Assembly: GCA_964019335.1 (NCBI GenBank)
Contig: OZ025714.1
Coordinates: 372,001 to 436,000 of the forward strand
Length of the DNA: 64,000 nucleotides
Direction of reading: 5' to 3'
Origin: Diplonema japonicum
Taxonomy: Eukaryota; Euglenozoa; Diplonemea; Diplonemida; Diplonemidae
The position numbers and the translations under genes are program-made. The notes beneath the pieces are model-generated. The model was not told where the DNA came from, did not search any database, and worked only from the letters and a program-made list of their open reading frames with translations. This document shows, in pieces, positions 8,629 through 17,581 of the stretch; position 1 is the first letter of the stretch; the number at the start of each line of letters is the position of its first letter.

Positions 8629-10272
8629 TCACTGAAACAAAGGCGCGCACGCACTGTCCACCAAGGGATGGACAAAAAGGTCGGGCGCGGCAGCGCGGAT
8701 TTCAGGATCCTTCACGAGCGTAGCATCCAAAAAGGACCTCACAGTCGGATGAAGGTCCGGAGGGTAAGGCGGGTGCGGCTCGCTCATCGTCCTGAAAATT
8801 GTAGCGTGCTTGTTCAAGCTGCTATAAGGCCGCCTCCCCGACGCAAGCTCAAGCACAGTAATCCCCAACGACCAAATGTCAGCCGGTGTTCCATAAGGCA
8901 ATTCCTCAATAACCTCAGGGGCAAGGTACCCCGGCGTCCCCACTACAGTACGCCTCACATTATCACCACTACTTTGAATAGAAACCCCGAAATCGCATAA
9001 TTTGATGTAGCCATCGTTACCAATTAGAACATTCGACGTTTTAACATCACGGTGAATGACCCCAATACCATGGAGGCTTACGATACCAGAGACAACATGG
9101 CCTAGAATTCGTTTAATAGTACGCAGGCCAAGGCGTATTCTCCTAGAGGGGACGCTGTTTTGAGTTTCAATGGAAGTATTTGACACCGAAGACAGCGTCA
9201 TTGTGGAACACACACTGCTGCACCGGCTGTCGCCGTAAAGACTGTCGATTGCTGAAAAATTGAAATGTCCATCATCGGTGAAAAATGATGATGTGTTCAA
9301 GGTGGTGGAGGTGATACGGTTGATCACGTCTTGCAAGGAACCAAACTTGCAGTACTCCATTGCAACGGAGAACTCGCTCAGTTTTCTGTTGAACGTGTGC
9401 CCGTAGTACTTCACCACGTACTTGTTTGGCGTGGCGGAGATTCGTTGCCACACCTCCAGCTCCTTCGCCACTGCTTTGTGCCTTTCAACCGTTATTTTCT
9501 TCACGGCAATTGTTTTCGTCTCAGTTTCGCTGTTTAAATACCCAAGGTACACCCTACCATGTGCTCCAAAACCAAGTAACCTGTCGAGATCAACTTCCAA
9601 TCCGGCTTTTCGTAACGGAGCTCTTTCTATAGGTGGGAGGTTGACGGGGGAAGGGAGGGCTTCGCATGAACTGTTTGACCCTGATAGCTCTTTCACATCG
9701 TCGTCGAAGTACGAAGGATGCTGTCGTCTGCGGGCCCAGTTTGTCATTTCGTCTTCCTCACGTTCGTCTTGAGGCGACATGCGGTAGTCCTCTGGTAGCG
9801 GGGGGGCTTTTCTGTTTCTCCTCGTGTAGAATCTGCGGATTTCAGCGTCGAATTTTACCTTGTCGAGAGCTGTTAAGTTGCCTTTTTGGTTTGTGGCGTT
9901 TGCACGTGCGGTGCAATATGCATCCCATCCCTCCAGGGCTTCGATGAGGGTCCTGTATAGCAGTCTGTACCTTGGGCATGAAATGAGAGGTTTCAGACGG
10001 TCGGTTGTGTAGCCCCACTCGGATTCGTCCTCGATGGGTATCTGTCGTCCTTCTCTGTCCAAGCCTGCTGGGAAGGCCTCTTCTAACGTTACCTTTCTGT
10101 ACTTCCAAACCTCTTTTCTCGTTGTTGATAGCGGTGACGTGCTGTCTGGACGCGGGGATTTCGGCGGCTGTGGGGGTTTTGCCTTCACCAGTTCATCGCT
10201 TGCGGACCCTTCCCCGAACGGGAACCTGATGTTCAGGACATGGGCCTGCACGCTCGCTCTTCGCTGCTTCAT
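8629..10272 (-). CDS. STE/MAPKKK-like serine/threonine protein kinase
   Basis: The 547-residue protein has an N-terminal ~220-residue non-kinase region, then a full kinase domain. Visible landmarks are the glycine loop GFGAHGRVYLG, the catalytic lysine in IAVKKI, the hinge region AMEYCKFGSLQDVI, HRDVKTSNVL, DFGVS, GTPGYLAPEV, DIWSLG and a degenerate C-terminal arginine region (DPEIRAAAPDLFVHP). The ATG-proximal loop and the GTPGYLAPEV segment fit STE-group kinases (MEKK/STE11-like). A ~50-residue serine/threonine-rich insert sits between the hinge and the alphaE helix. It is likely cytosolic, with unknown substrate. The ATG follows two A-runs in gene sense. A 39-nt T-run lies directly after the stop in gene sense. 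Confidence 0.9.
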   Translation of the reverse strand: MKQRRASVQAHVLNIRFPFGEGSASDELVKAKPPQPPKSPRPDSTSPLSTTRKEVWKYRKVTLEEAFPAGLDREGRQIPIEDESEWGYTTDRLKPLISCPRYRLLYRTLIEALEGWDAYCTARANATNQKGNLTALDKVKFDAEIRRFYTRRNRKAPPLPEDYRMSPQDEREEDEMTNWARRRQHPSYFDDDVKELSGSNSSCEALPSPVNLPPIERAPLRKAGLEVDLDRLLGFGAHGRVYLGYLNSETETKTIAVKKITVERHKAVAKELEVWQRISATPNKYVVKYYGHTFNRKLSEFSVAMEYCKFGSLQDVINRITSTTLNTSSFFTDDGHFNFSAIDSLYGDSRCSSVCSTMTLSSVSNTSIETQNSVPSRRIRLGLRTIKRILGHVVSGIVSLHGIGVIHRDVKTSNVLIGNDGYIKLCDFGVSIQSSGDNVRRTVVGTPGYLAPEVIEELPYGTPADIWSLGITVLELASGRRPYSSLNKHATIFRTMSEPHPPYPPDLHPTVRSFLDATLVKDPEIRAAAPDLFVHPLVDSACAPLFQ

Positions 10273-10757
10273 GGTTTTTTTTTTTTCTTTTTTTTTTTTC
10301 CTTCTTTCCCCCCCCCCCCTCCCCTCCCCCTTTTGTTTAGATGAATGCCGGGCTTTTTTTTTTTTTTTTTTTTTTTTTTTCCAAAAAAAGAATATTCCGA
10401 AACTACGCGCAATTTAAAAAGAAAAAGGGGTGGAGGGGAAAGACAAAAAAATTTAATTGAAAGGCGGGGGAGGGCAGGGGGGTGCTTTTCTTTCTTTTCT
10501 TCCACATTTACTTTCTTCTCCCTCCCCCTTCAGGGGCAATATTCGAGGGCGCTCTTTCCGTCGGCTTTTTCCCGCCCGAAAAGGGTGTTTCGGTCTCCAA
10601 AAAAAAAAAAAAAAAAAAATAGAAATAATACAGAGGATCTTTCTTCCTTCGCCAAGGGGGGGACAGAAAAAGGAGATAAAATGGCGCAAATAAAAAAACA
10701 CCCCTACCCTGACTATCCAAAGGTCGATCCCCCCCCCCCAAAAAAAGAGGCTACCCA
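10273..10757. other. intergenic, C- and T-rich runs
   Basis: Contains C10 and CCCCTCC tracts at 10309-10330, a T-run of 26 at 10355-10380, an A19 run at 10599-10618 and a C9 run at 10730. In gene sense the kinase ATG is preceded by (A/G)-rich leader sequence. No reading frame here is free of homopolymer bias. Confidence 0.5.
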
Positions 10758-11480
10758 TTACATGTCCATCCAACTAAGTTGAGGTGTTCTGTAAGAGTAC
10801 ATTGGAACTCCATCGTAGCCGGCAATAGGAGTCAACCGATAAATGGGGTGGGTAAAGGTTCGGTCGGGAGTGTCGGAAGATTGCGACAGAGGCGACGCGC
10901 TGAAGTAGGTGCAGTCGCGAGAGTCAGGGTCATAGGGAGGTGTGATGAAGTCGAGAAACCCAGCCACCTCATCCCCCTCCGCTGCTATCTCGTGTAATAT
11001 CCCACCCGTATTAGGGTGGATACGAGTAGCTTCGCTTTGCGGAGTAAACACTTCATTATACACCTCAAATGCAGTACCTTCTTCAGTTGCGTCAGAAGAA
11101 AGCGGAGTACCCTCTTGCGAGTCATACCGGTGTTGGACCCAGTCGAACCCTCGGACTCTCACCTTTCCCAATACAACCTTTTGAATGATATCCATTCCAG
11201 GGTGATCGTGAAGGGGGAGTTTCTTTCCGGGTGGGATGAAAAAATAGCACAGGGTGTACTCTTCTGTTTTGTGGAATACCATGCACGCGACTTCATCCAA
11301 CGTGCTTTGTGGTTTCGCCAGCTTGAGGTCTTCCCATCTTACTCGCTGCATAGCGGGGAGTAAGGAGTCGAGCTTCTCCGGAAGCCCGCTTTTCACCTGC
11401 TCGAACAGTTCTTTTAGACCGTTCACTTCCCCAGCCGGCGCTTCTTGTGAAAATTTTCTGCGTTGAAGTAAGTTCCCCAT
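10758..11480 (-). CDS. thiol dioxygenase (ADO / plant cysteine oxidase family)
   Basis: A 240-residue cupin-fold protein. The iron-binding core is visible as LPLHDHPGMDI near residues 88-98 (two histidines) and a third histidine in GGILHEIAA near residue 162. The family C-terminal block follows as FLDFITPPYDPDSRDCTYF. These are the hallmarks of PCO_ADO enzymes, which add O2 to the thiol of cysteamine or of N-terminal cysteines and can act as oxygen sensors in an N-degron pathway. Length (about 240-270) is normal and the three histidines are all present, so an active enzyme is expected. The ATG is preceded by CCCAACAG and TATCCAG, both usable as leader acceptors. Which substrate it uses cannot be read from sequence. 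Confidence 0.9.
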   Translation of the reverse strand: MGNLLQRRKFSQEAPAGEVNGLKELFEQVKSGLPEKLDSLLPAMQRVRWEDLKLAKPQSTLDEVACMVFHKTEEYTLCYFFIPPGKKLPLHDHPGMDIIQKVVLGKVRVRGFDWVQHRYDSQEGTPLSSDATEEGTAFEVYNEVFTPQSEATRIHPNTGGILHEIAAEGDEVAGFLDFITPPYDPDSRDCTYFSASPLSQSSDTPDRTFTHPIYRLTPIAGYDGVPMYSYRTPQLSWMDM

Positions 11481-12183
11481 CCTGGATACCCGCTGCTTCT
11501 TTGCAGGTCTGTTGGGTTAAATTATATAAAAAAAAAAGAAAAAAAAAGAAAGAAAAACACACACACACACACCTCAGGGGAACCGTGCTTCGCCAAAACT
11601 TATTGAATGACCTCCTCATATACTTTTATACATGCACCTTTTTTTTTTTTTTTTTTAGGAGGCGGTATTTAAAACAAAGAAAGCAGTTAGGTAAAAAAAA
11701 GAAGGGGGGGGAAAAAAAAAGCACAATTTGAGATGGGAGAAAGGGGGTGGGATGTGTACATATGAAATACCGTGTTTTCTAAAAAAAAAAATACGTATAT
11801 AGCAGAGCTTACTTTATTTCTTTAATTTTTATATAAAATGAGTGGGAATAAAGACGCAGAAAACTCTTGGGGGTAGGGGCCGGGTCGTTACAGCAGGTCA
11901 TCCAATCCGGCCTCACCCTCTAAAACAAGAAGGCGAGGATTGTAAACGACTACCAATATTAACTTAAAATACGGCAAACAGAATGGGACAAGGAAGGGGC
12001 GATAAACAGAGGGGGGATGGAGGAAAAAAGGGATACAACAAAAAGATACCGCTACATATCTCTAAAATGTGGAAAGTTCATTGGTTTTTTTTGGAGATAT
12101 GCAACGTCAAAAAAAAAGAAGAAAAAAAAAAAAAAAAAAAAAGAGGTTGCCGCTGTTGTTCTTGTGTATTTAACCAGTCAAAC
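11481..12183. other. intergenic; contains a possible terminal exon of the SR-rich gene
   Basis: Besides a CA repeat (11559-11571), T/A runs and low-complexity sequence, positions 11888-11919 in gene sense read as a 10-codon exon ending EGEAGLDDLL and a TAA. It is preceded by a strong acceptor (CCTCGCCTTCTTGTTTTAG) and is in frame with the SR-rich gene if a donor at 12194 is used. The rest holds nothing recognisable. Confidence 0.45.
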
Positions 12184-14760
12184 TTAACTGGTACCTGGGA
12201 AGCCCGAAGGGGGGGAGAGAGGCTTGCCCGAAGGGTGCTTCACAGGTTGTTGCGATGGACGTCGGGAACCAGGGCGAGCAGGAGGTGAAGAAGGCATGGG
12301 CCCTGGAGTGTATTGGAAAGGGACCGACAGGCCAGGAGGAACCTTGACAGGGGGTTGCGAGGAGGGAGGGGGAGGCCCCGGGTTCTTCACGTACTGGTCT
12401 GTTACAGAGGGTGAGTGATTCTCAGTCTGCTTACTTTGTCTCCTCCTGGAGCGCGAGGCATCCGACCTACCTTCACTCCCCTCCCTCCTCCTCCTCCTCC
12501 TCCTCCTAGATCTAGTGGGGGTGCCTGATTCCGTGTCTGGTGTCGCACTTTCTTCCCTCCGTCGTCTCCTTCTTCTACTTGATGCTGTCGCTTCTTCTGC
12601 CCCTGGGGTTGTCCCTGGGGTCTCGCTTTCCCCTCTCCTCCTCCTCCTGGTGGTGGGTGAATCTGTTTCCGACCCCGGCGACTCGCTTCCTTCCGCTCTT
12701 CTTCTCCTTCTCCTGCTGCGTTCTGTTGGCGAGTGTGACTCCATATCTGCTTCGCTCCTCCTCCTCCTCCTCCTGCTCCTACTAGGAGAGTCAGAACCAG
12801 GTGACTCGGTCTCTTCCCGTCTTTTCCTTCTGCTGCGCTCCGTCGGTGCCGTCGGTGAGTGTGATTCTGATTGTGTTTCAAACGGTGTCTCGCTTTCCCT
12901 CCTCCTCCTTCTGCTTCTAAACACCGAGTCCGAGTCAGGCGAATCACTCCCCTCCCTTCTCCTTCTCCTGCTGCGCCCTGTTGGTGAATCCAGCTTAGAT
13001 GCCTCGCTCCTCCTTCGCCTTCTGCTGCGTTTCGGTGAATCCGAGTCGACAGACGTGATTGGGGTGATGGGGGTCAACGGTGTCTCTGCGAACTCTGACC
13101 CTTCCCTGCGCCGCCTCCTGCTGCGTGAGGGTGACTCCGACGAGCCTGTGTCGCTCACGCTGTCGCTCCTCCTTCGCCTTCTTCTTGGTTCCTCGGTTTC
13201 CGATTCCGGGCTCCTCCTTCTCCTCCTCCTCCTACTCCTTCTGGGTGACTCAGATTCCGACGTGGGGCTCTCGCTCTCCCTCCTTCTTCTTCTTCTCCTT
13301 GACGGCGATTCAGAGGTGCGTCGTCTCCTGCTTCTGGATGGCGTCTCTAGTTGCGACGTGGTGCTTTCCTCCCTCCTCCTCCTTCTGCTTCTACTAGGTG
13401 ACTCAGAAGAGTCAGGTGTCTCACTCTCCGCAGCTTTTCTCCTCCTTCTCCTTCTGCTTCGCGAAGGTGACTCTGTGGAGGAGTCTGGAGTCTCACTCTC
13501 TGTCTTTTTGCTCCTCCTCCTTCTTCTGCTCCTCGATGGTGACTCGGACCCTTCACTCGCACTGTCGCGCCTCCTCCTCCTTTTTGAGCCTGATGACGAC
13601 CTGCGCCGTCTCCTAGGTGAGGAGCTCCTTCTGCGCCGCCTAGAAGGTGACTCGTTGGACGTGTCCGTGCTGCTGGGTGCTTCATTCGACATTGCCTCTC
13701 CCGGTTTCAGGGGGTCGCGCATCACACACCTCTGGTGGTCCAACCAGCAAGGGGAGATGATGCCCGTTTCTTCATGGCAGAGGGTGGCACACGTCGGAAG
13801 CTTCGGTGGGAGACGGCTCATCGTATGCGACAAGGCATGCATCGCCTGCTTGAGACCAACAGTGGGGCACTGGAATATCGCCCTGATGAGAATGGTGTTG
13901 GGACCTCGCTGGATAATACTGTGCACACCAACCGCTTCAAGTGGATGCCCGAAGATGGTAGACAAGTCGACCTTTGTAGCATGCACGAAGTTGCTCTCGC
14001 TGCGGGACCCCGCTTCCTTGAGGCGGGTCCATGGGTGCTCTTGACCGTTGTCCTCATCCACCATAATGACCTCGAAGTCGATCGGGATGACCTCGTCCAT
14101 GTCAGGGAGGTAGCAGTCCCAGCCGGCCTCCGCAAACTGCGAACGTGTCGGGTCCTCACTTGTATAACGCACTGCCTGCTGCGAAGAGAGTCTACCGTCT
14201 TGGCCGAGGAGGGCTGCACCTGTCCAGGGGTTTTCACGCATGGACTTTTTATGTCTGGCATGTTGTAGCTTCGTGTGGACAAACTCGATCTCTTCAAGAA
14301 GGGCTTGCTCGCGCTCGGGCCATACTCGTGGGCGGGCCACTTTGTTCTCTGTGTGCACCATCGACTGGTCTGTGATGGGCTCGGACAGCTCAGCGCGTGG
14401 CCACCACTTCTCGTCGTATTCTGTCGCGGGTGTCAAAACCCTCTCCTTCTCGGAGGACCAGTTGTAGGATGACATGGAACCTTGGCGGGTGGTCCTGGGG
14501 CTGTGTTCGTGGGCCAGTCCCCCGGTTTGTATTCCTTCTCTGTGCGCATCTTCCCAGTGTGCCGTTTCCTTGCTCAACCGACCTAGCTCCTCACGCATTT
14601 CGATAATTCGTTTTATGAGAACCGCCTCCGCTTCGTTGCGGTCCATGTACCTGTCCTGAGTGCTGTGCGCAGACCTCTCGGGTGATGCGGACCCTGCCTT
14701 CCATGAGTAGTTTACAACATGGTCGCCCCCGTGCCTGGGCGACGGGCTGCGCCGATTCAT
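12184..14760 (-). CDS. giant SR-repeat (Arg/Ser-rich) protein
   Basis: An 858-residue protein. Residues 1-360 are moderately complex, with a short coiled-coil-like helix (EAEAVLIKRIIEMREELGRL) and a conserved-looking block around DCYLPDMDEVIPIDFEVIMV. Residues about 365-775 are more than twenty imperfect repeats of the form (S/T)E(S/T)P..SRSRRRRR. The C-terminus is proline-rich. Such RS domains bind RNA and other SR proteins in splicing speckles; this role is inferred from composition only, as no RRM is visible. The long open frame on the opposite strand is a codon-bias shadow of the repeats. An alternative C-terminus (EGEAGLDDLL) is possible by splicing 12194 to 11919. Confidence 0.78.
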   Translation of the reverse strand: MNRRSPSPRHGGDHVVNYSWKAGSASPERSAHSTQDRYMDRNEAEAVLIKRIIEMREELGRLSKETAHWEDAHREGIQTGGLAHEHSPRTTRQGSMSSYNWSSEKERVLTPATEYDEKWWPRAELSEPITDQSMVHTENKVARPRVWPEREQALLEEIEFVHTKLQHARHKKSMRENPWTGAALLGQDGRLSSQQAVRYTSEDPTRSQFAEAGWDCYLPDMDEVIPIDFEVIMVDEDNGQEHPWTRLKEAGSRSESNFVHATKVDLSTIFGHPLEAVGVHSIIQRGPNTILIRAIFQCPTVGLKQAMHALSHTMSRLPPKLPTCATLCHEETGIISPCWLDHQRCVMRDPLKPGEAMSNEAPSSTDTSNESPSRRRRRSSSPRRRRRSSSGSKRRRRRDSASEGSESPSRSRRRRRSKKTESETPDSSTESPSRSRRRRRRKAAESETPDSSESPSRSRRRRREESTTSQLETPSRSRRRRTSESPSRRRRRRRESESPTSESESPRRSRRRRRRRSPESETEEPRRRRRRSDSVSDTGSSESPSRSRRRRREGSEFAETPLTPITPITSVDSDSPKRSRRRRRSEASKLDSPTGRSRRRRREGSDSPDSDSVFRSRRRRRESETPFETQSESHSPTAPTERSRRKRREETESPGSDSPSRSRRRRRRSEADMESHSPTERSRRRRRRAEGSESPGSETDSPTTRRRRRGESETPGTTPGAEEATASSRRRRRRREESATPDTESGTPTRSRRRRRRRREGSEGRSDASRSRRRQSKQTENHSPSVTDQYVKNPGPPPPSSQPPVKVPPGLSVPFQYTPGPMPSSPPARPGSRRPSQQPVKHPSGKPLSPPSGFPGTS

Positions 14761-14926
14761 GTTCTCCTGTAGCAGGGCTGACGAAGAAGGGGCACCAAAG
14801 GGGAGAAGGGAAAATGTGAAAAGGAAAAAAGAAAAAAAATCCTTTTTGTAAAAAAAGGAGGGGGTGGAACCCGATTTTTTTCTCTCTCTCCTTTTTCTTC
14901 TTTTTTTTTTTAAAAAAAAAATATTC

Positions 14927-15352
14927 TTACGTATCGGAAATGACGATTAGGGAAGCGTGGGTGGCGGTGGGCATCTTGCGCACCACACGCCGAGCTGGGG
15001 TCGCGTCCTTCCATTGCTGGGGGGACCACTGAAGAGATTGAGGGGGTACGGGCACGTCAGGAGAAAGATCGACTTCTGCAGAGCCCAATTCGAGCGTTGA
15101 CTGGTTCTTGTGGGGGACACACGCCCCGGACGGCTTCTTGGGCTTCGTAAACAAGTCGAACCTCGGGATAGCTCTGCAAGGCGTTCTGGGTGGTGAGACC
15201 GTCGCCTCTACCAACTTCTTTTCAGGAACACGCATCAGCCTCACTGCTCTGTCCCAGTCGTCCTCTTCTTCCAGCACGGACATCCGTGAGACAACTCCTC
15301 TTGAAGGCGTTTTAATCAAACTGCTGCATCGCCCGCTTCGAGCTTCGCTCAT
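14927..15352 (-). CDS. hypothetical 141-residue protein
   Basis: The frame is open upstream to 15562, but that part is translated from poly-T/poly-G sequence. The first ATG outside it (15350-15352, MSEARSGRCSSLIKTPSRG) is the likely start. The product is basic and polar with several SP/TP sites (VSPPRTPCR, TPSRGVVSR) and no recognisable domain or membrane segment. Normal base composition and codon texture throughout, in the same direction as its neighbours, support a real small gene. No function is assigned. Confidence 0.55.
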   Translation of the reverse strand: MSEARSGRCSSLIKTPSRGVVSRMSVLEEEDDWDRAVRLMRVPEKKLVEATVSPPRTPCRAIPRFDLFTKPKKPSGACVPHKNQSTLELGSAEVDLSPDVPVPPQSLQWSPQQWKDATPARRVVRKMPTATHASLIVISDT

Positions 15353-15653
15353 CGACTCCCTTTCCCAACCCTTCCCACCAAATGCCCCTCCCGCCCCCCC
15401 TTTTCCCCCTCCTTTAGAGCATTTAAAAAATATATATGGACGTGAAAGGGGGGGAGATGGACATCCTGATAAAAAAAAAAAAAAAAAACATAAAAATAAA
15501 TGAAACCCCCCACCTGTTACCCATATACAAAAAAAAAATCGATGCGAGAGAGCAAATCCCACTTGAGGACCACCTTATTAGGAGCATCAAAATTCCGTTT
15601 AAAAAGGGGGGGTGGAGATTTTTTTCCCTCATTTTTTTTTTTCTTGAAACCCA
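15353..15653. other. intergenic, purine-rich leader region
   Basis: In gene sense this gap follows the cyclin-like gene stop. It contains T-runs on the minus strand at about 15470-15488, then AG-rich sequence before the 141-residue gene. No other feature is visible. Confidence 0.45.
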
Positions 15654-17396
15654 TCAAGGACGTTTCGGCGTCTTGGAGGGGTTGCGTTGACAAGCATGCG
15701 CGCCCAGGGACCCGTTAGCAAAACCCCAGCCCTGCTCCCCTGACGGCAGCGTGACCTCGTACCAGTTGCCGAACGTTGCGGAGCAAGGCAGAACCGAACG
15801 GGGCGGGACGGTGTCGAGAAGAGTCGTGGAGGCATCCGGCGCCTCATAAATTTTCCACGGTTGTGATAAAGAACGGACGGAAGACGGATGACTAAGGGAA
15901 GAGAGGAAACCACCAAGATGAACATTGTGGCCGGGGAGAAGCACTTTCGCAGCTAGAAGGCTTTTGAGAACAGATCGGAGGCACCGTGTGCCCGGCGATA
16001 ACGAATCCACACACAGTGCCTTCAACGGTGCCCAATCCTCATGCTGTACCCAGTAGTGAACCATCCAGTACAAAACTTCGTATGTCAAGGGCGATGTTGT
16101 TACGGGACCGAGAAGGCCTTGCAAAATCTGTTTTCGTTTTTTCCGAGGCCAACCCTCGTGCATTGTTGCGATGCTGTACAAATTTTCACCCCTGCGGACC
16201 TTCCATTCGTCAAGAAGATCTTCTTCGGTAAAGTTTGAATACGGGTCAGAAACCGATCTTGGGAAGGACATCGTCAATCCGAGAAGCGAATCGTGGATTT
16301 TCGACTCCGTTTGAAAACGAGGCGCTCCCGCTGTGCTCAGCAGCGTAGCCTGTGGGTAGTGAACATCACCGAACCACAGTCTATCCCCGTGGGTTAATAT
16401 ACCGCATTGTAAGAGAGAGACGATGGAACGAGGCGACGGGACAAGCATGTCCTCTATGGAGCTGTCGAGACCGAGGTTTTTGAGGATCGATTCCTCGCAG
16501 AATTCAACTTCTTCAGCGGTGCTGCATGATGTTCGCCATGCTACCCAGACCATTCCGAACGCGATCTCCTTCGGGTCGCACGTTCCGAGCAGCGGTGTGT
16601 AAAACTGATATCCGCAGAATCTTGCAGCACGCTGCCATACAATTTTCCGGCGGTGTTCCCTCACCACCATCTTGTCGGTAATCGCCTCATTGCTTCCCAA
16701 CGGTTCACCAAATAGTATTTTCACACCTTCGTCAATGTGGTCCATCGGCAACAGGCAGCGGATGTTCCTCTCGCCCACGATTTGTAAAACCTTCTGTTCC
16801 GCCTTTAAAACCTCTTCTCTCGTCGATGCATAGAACTCACGCGAATCTTCCGAGTACGGAGGCGCGCCTGTTATCAGCTGTATGGTCAACCCAACCCCCC
16901 ATGGGACTGCAGTTGGCATCTGAACCTTCAAAGATAACAGCAACGCAGCTATCAAATAGTAATCTAGGTTTTTCGTGTTCAGAATAGAAGCCATGACAAG
17001 CTTATGCATGTACAAAGCTGCCACCCATATTACTCTGTGGTAAACGACTGGTGAGGTGCATGAGAGGCAGTTTTCTGACCATGAGGATGACATGCAGAAT
17101 GAGCATGTTACGCCTTCTTCTCTTGCCTTGTTGATGTGGAGGATTTGGTGTCGCAAAGACCAGCCTTCCAGCAGCCTGCCGACCGCTATTTCCACCATCT
17201 TCAGGTAATCAGACGTAACTTTGCCCGACTCGTTCATTTTGGTGTACTGCGAAAAGAACAGAAGGTCCACACCTCGTGCGGCCTGCTCCACAACCACCGC
17301 TTGCTCCACCCAGGCTTTCCGCATTTTCTTGGCGGCTCGGAGCTTCTCTATTACATCGGATGGGGTGCCGCTTTTTCTTTTTTTTTCAGGTGGCAT
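15654..17396 (-). CDS. divergent cyclin-like protein with C-terminal SH3b-like segment
   Basis: A 580-residue protein with a basic N-terminus (MPPEKKRKSG, a possible nuclear signal). Residues about 110-235 read like a first cyclin box: YHRVIWVAALYMHKLVMAS, DYYLIAALLLSLKVQ, then a helix EEVLKAEQKVLQIV. Residues about 255-335 read like a second box: RKIVWQRAARFCGYQFYTPL followed by DPKEIAFGMVWVAWRTS. This arrangement is closest to transcription-type cyclins (T/K/L/C). Near residues 545-570 there is FGNWYEVTLPSGEQGWGF, a pattern of SH3b domains (W..V.LP.G..GW), which is odd for a cyclin. The partner CDK is not in the window. Cyclin assignment is from motif texture. Confidence 0.6.
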   Translation of the reverse strand: MPPEKKRKSGTPSDVIEKLRAAKKMRKAWVEQAVVVEQAARGVDLLFFSQYTKMNESGKVTSDYLKMVEIAVGRLLEGWSLRHQILHINKAREEGVTCSFCMSSSWSENCLSCTSPVVYHRVIWVAALYMHKLVMASILNTKNLDYYLIAALLLSLKVQMPTAVPWGVGLTIQLITGAPPYSEDSREFYASTREEVLKAEQKVLQIVGERNIRCLLPMDHIDEGVKILFGEPLGSNEAITDKMVVREHRRKIVWQRAARFCGYQFYTPLLGTCDPKEIAFGMVWVAWRTSCSTAEEVEFCEESILKNLGLDSSIEDMLVPSPRSIVSLLQCGILTHGDRLWFGDVHYPQATLLSTAGAPRFQTESKIHDSLLGLTMSFPRSVSDPYSNFTEEDLLDEWKVRRGENLYSIATMHEGWPRKKRKQILQGLLGPVTTSPLTYEVLYWMVHYWVQHEDWAPLKALCVDSLSPGTRCLRSVLKSLLAAKVLLPGHNVHLGGFLSSLSHPSSVRSLSQPWKIYEAPDASTTLLDTVPPRSVLPCSATFGNWYEVTLPSGEQGWGFANGSLGAHACQRNPSKTPKRP

Positions 17397-17581
17397 TTTT
17401 TTAATATTTTTTTCTTCCCCCCCCCTCTGTTGTTCTTACAACGTTCTTCACAATTAAAATTCAAAAATCAAAAACAAAAAGAGGGAAACAAAGCTGGAAG
17501 AAATCGTAAGATTTATCCCTGTTCTGGAGTGAAGGAAAAAAAAAAAAAGAAGAAAAAAAAAAGCCAGCATCGATATTGTTT

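Noticed and set aside
12515-14044. 509-codon open frame on the plus strand, Leu/Ser-rich
   Set aside because: It is the exact complement of the SR repeats; its L/S repeats mirror RS codons. No independent start context or domain.
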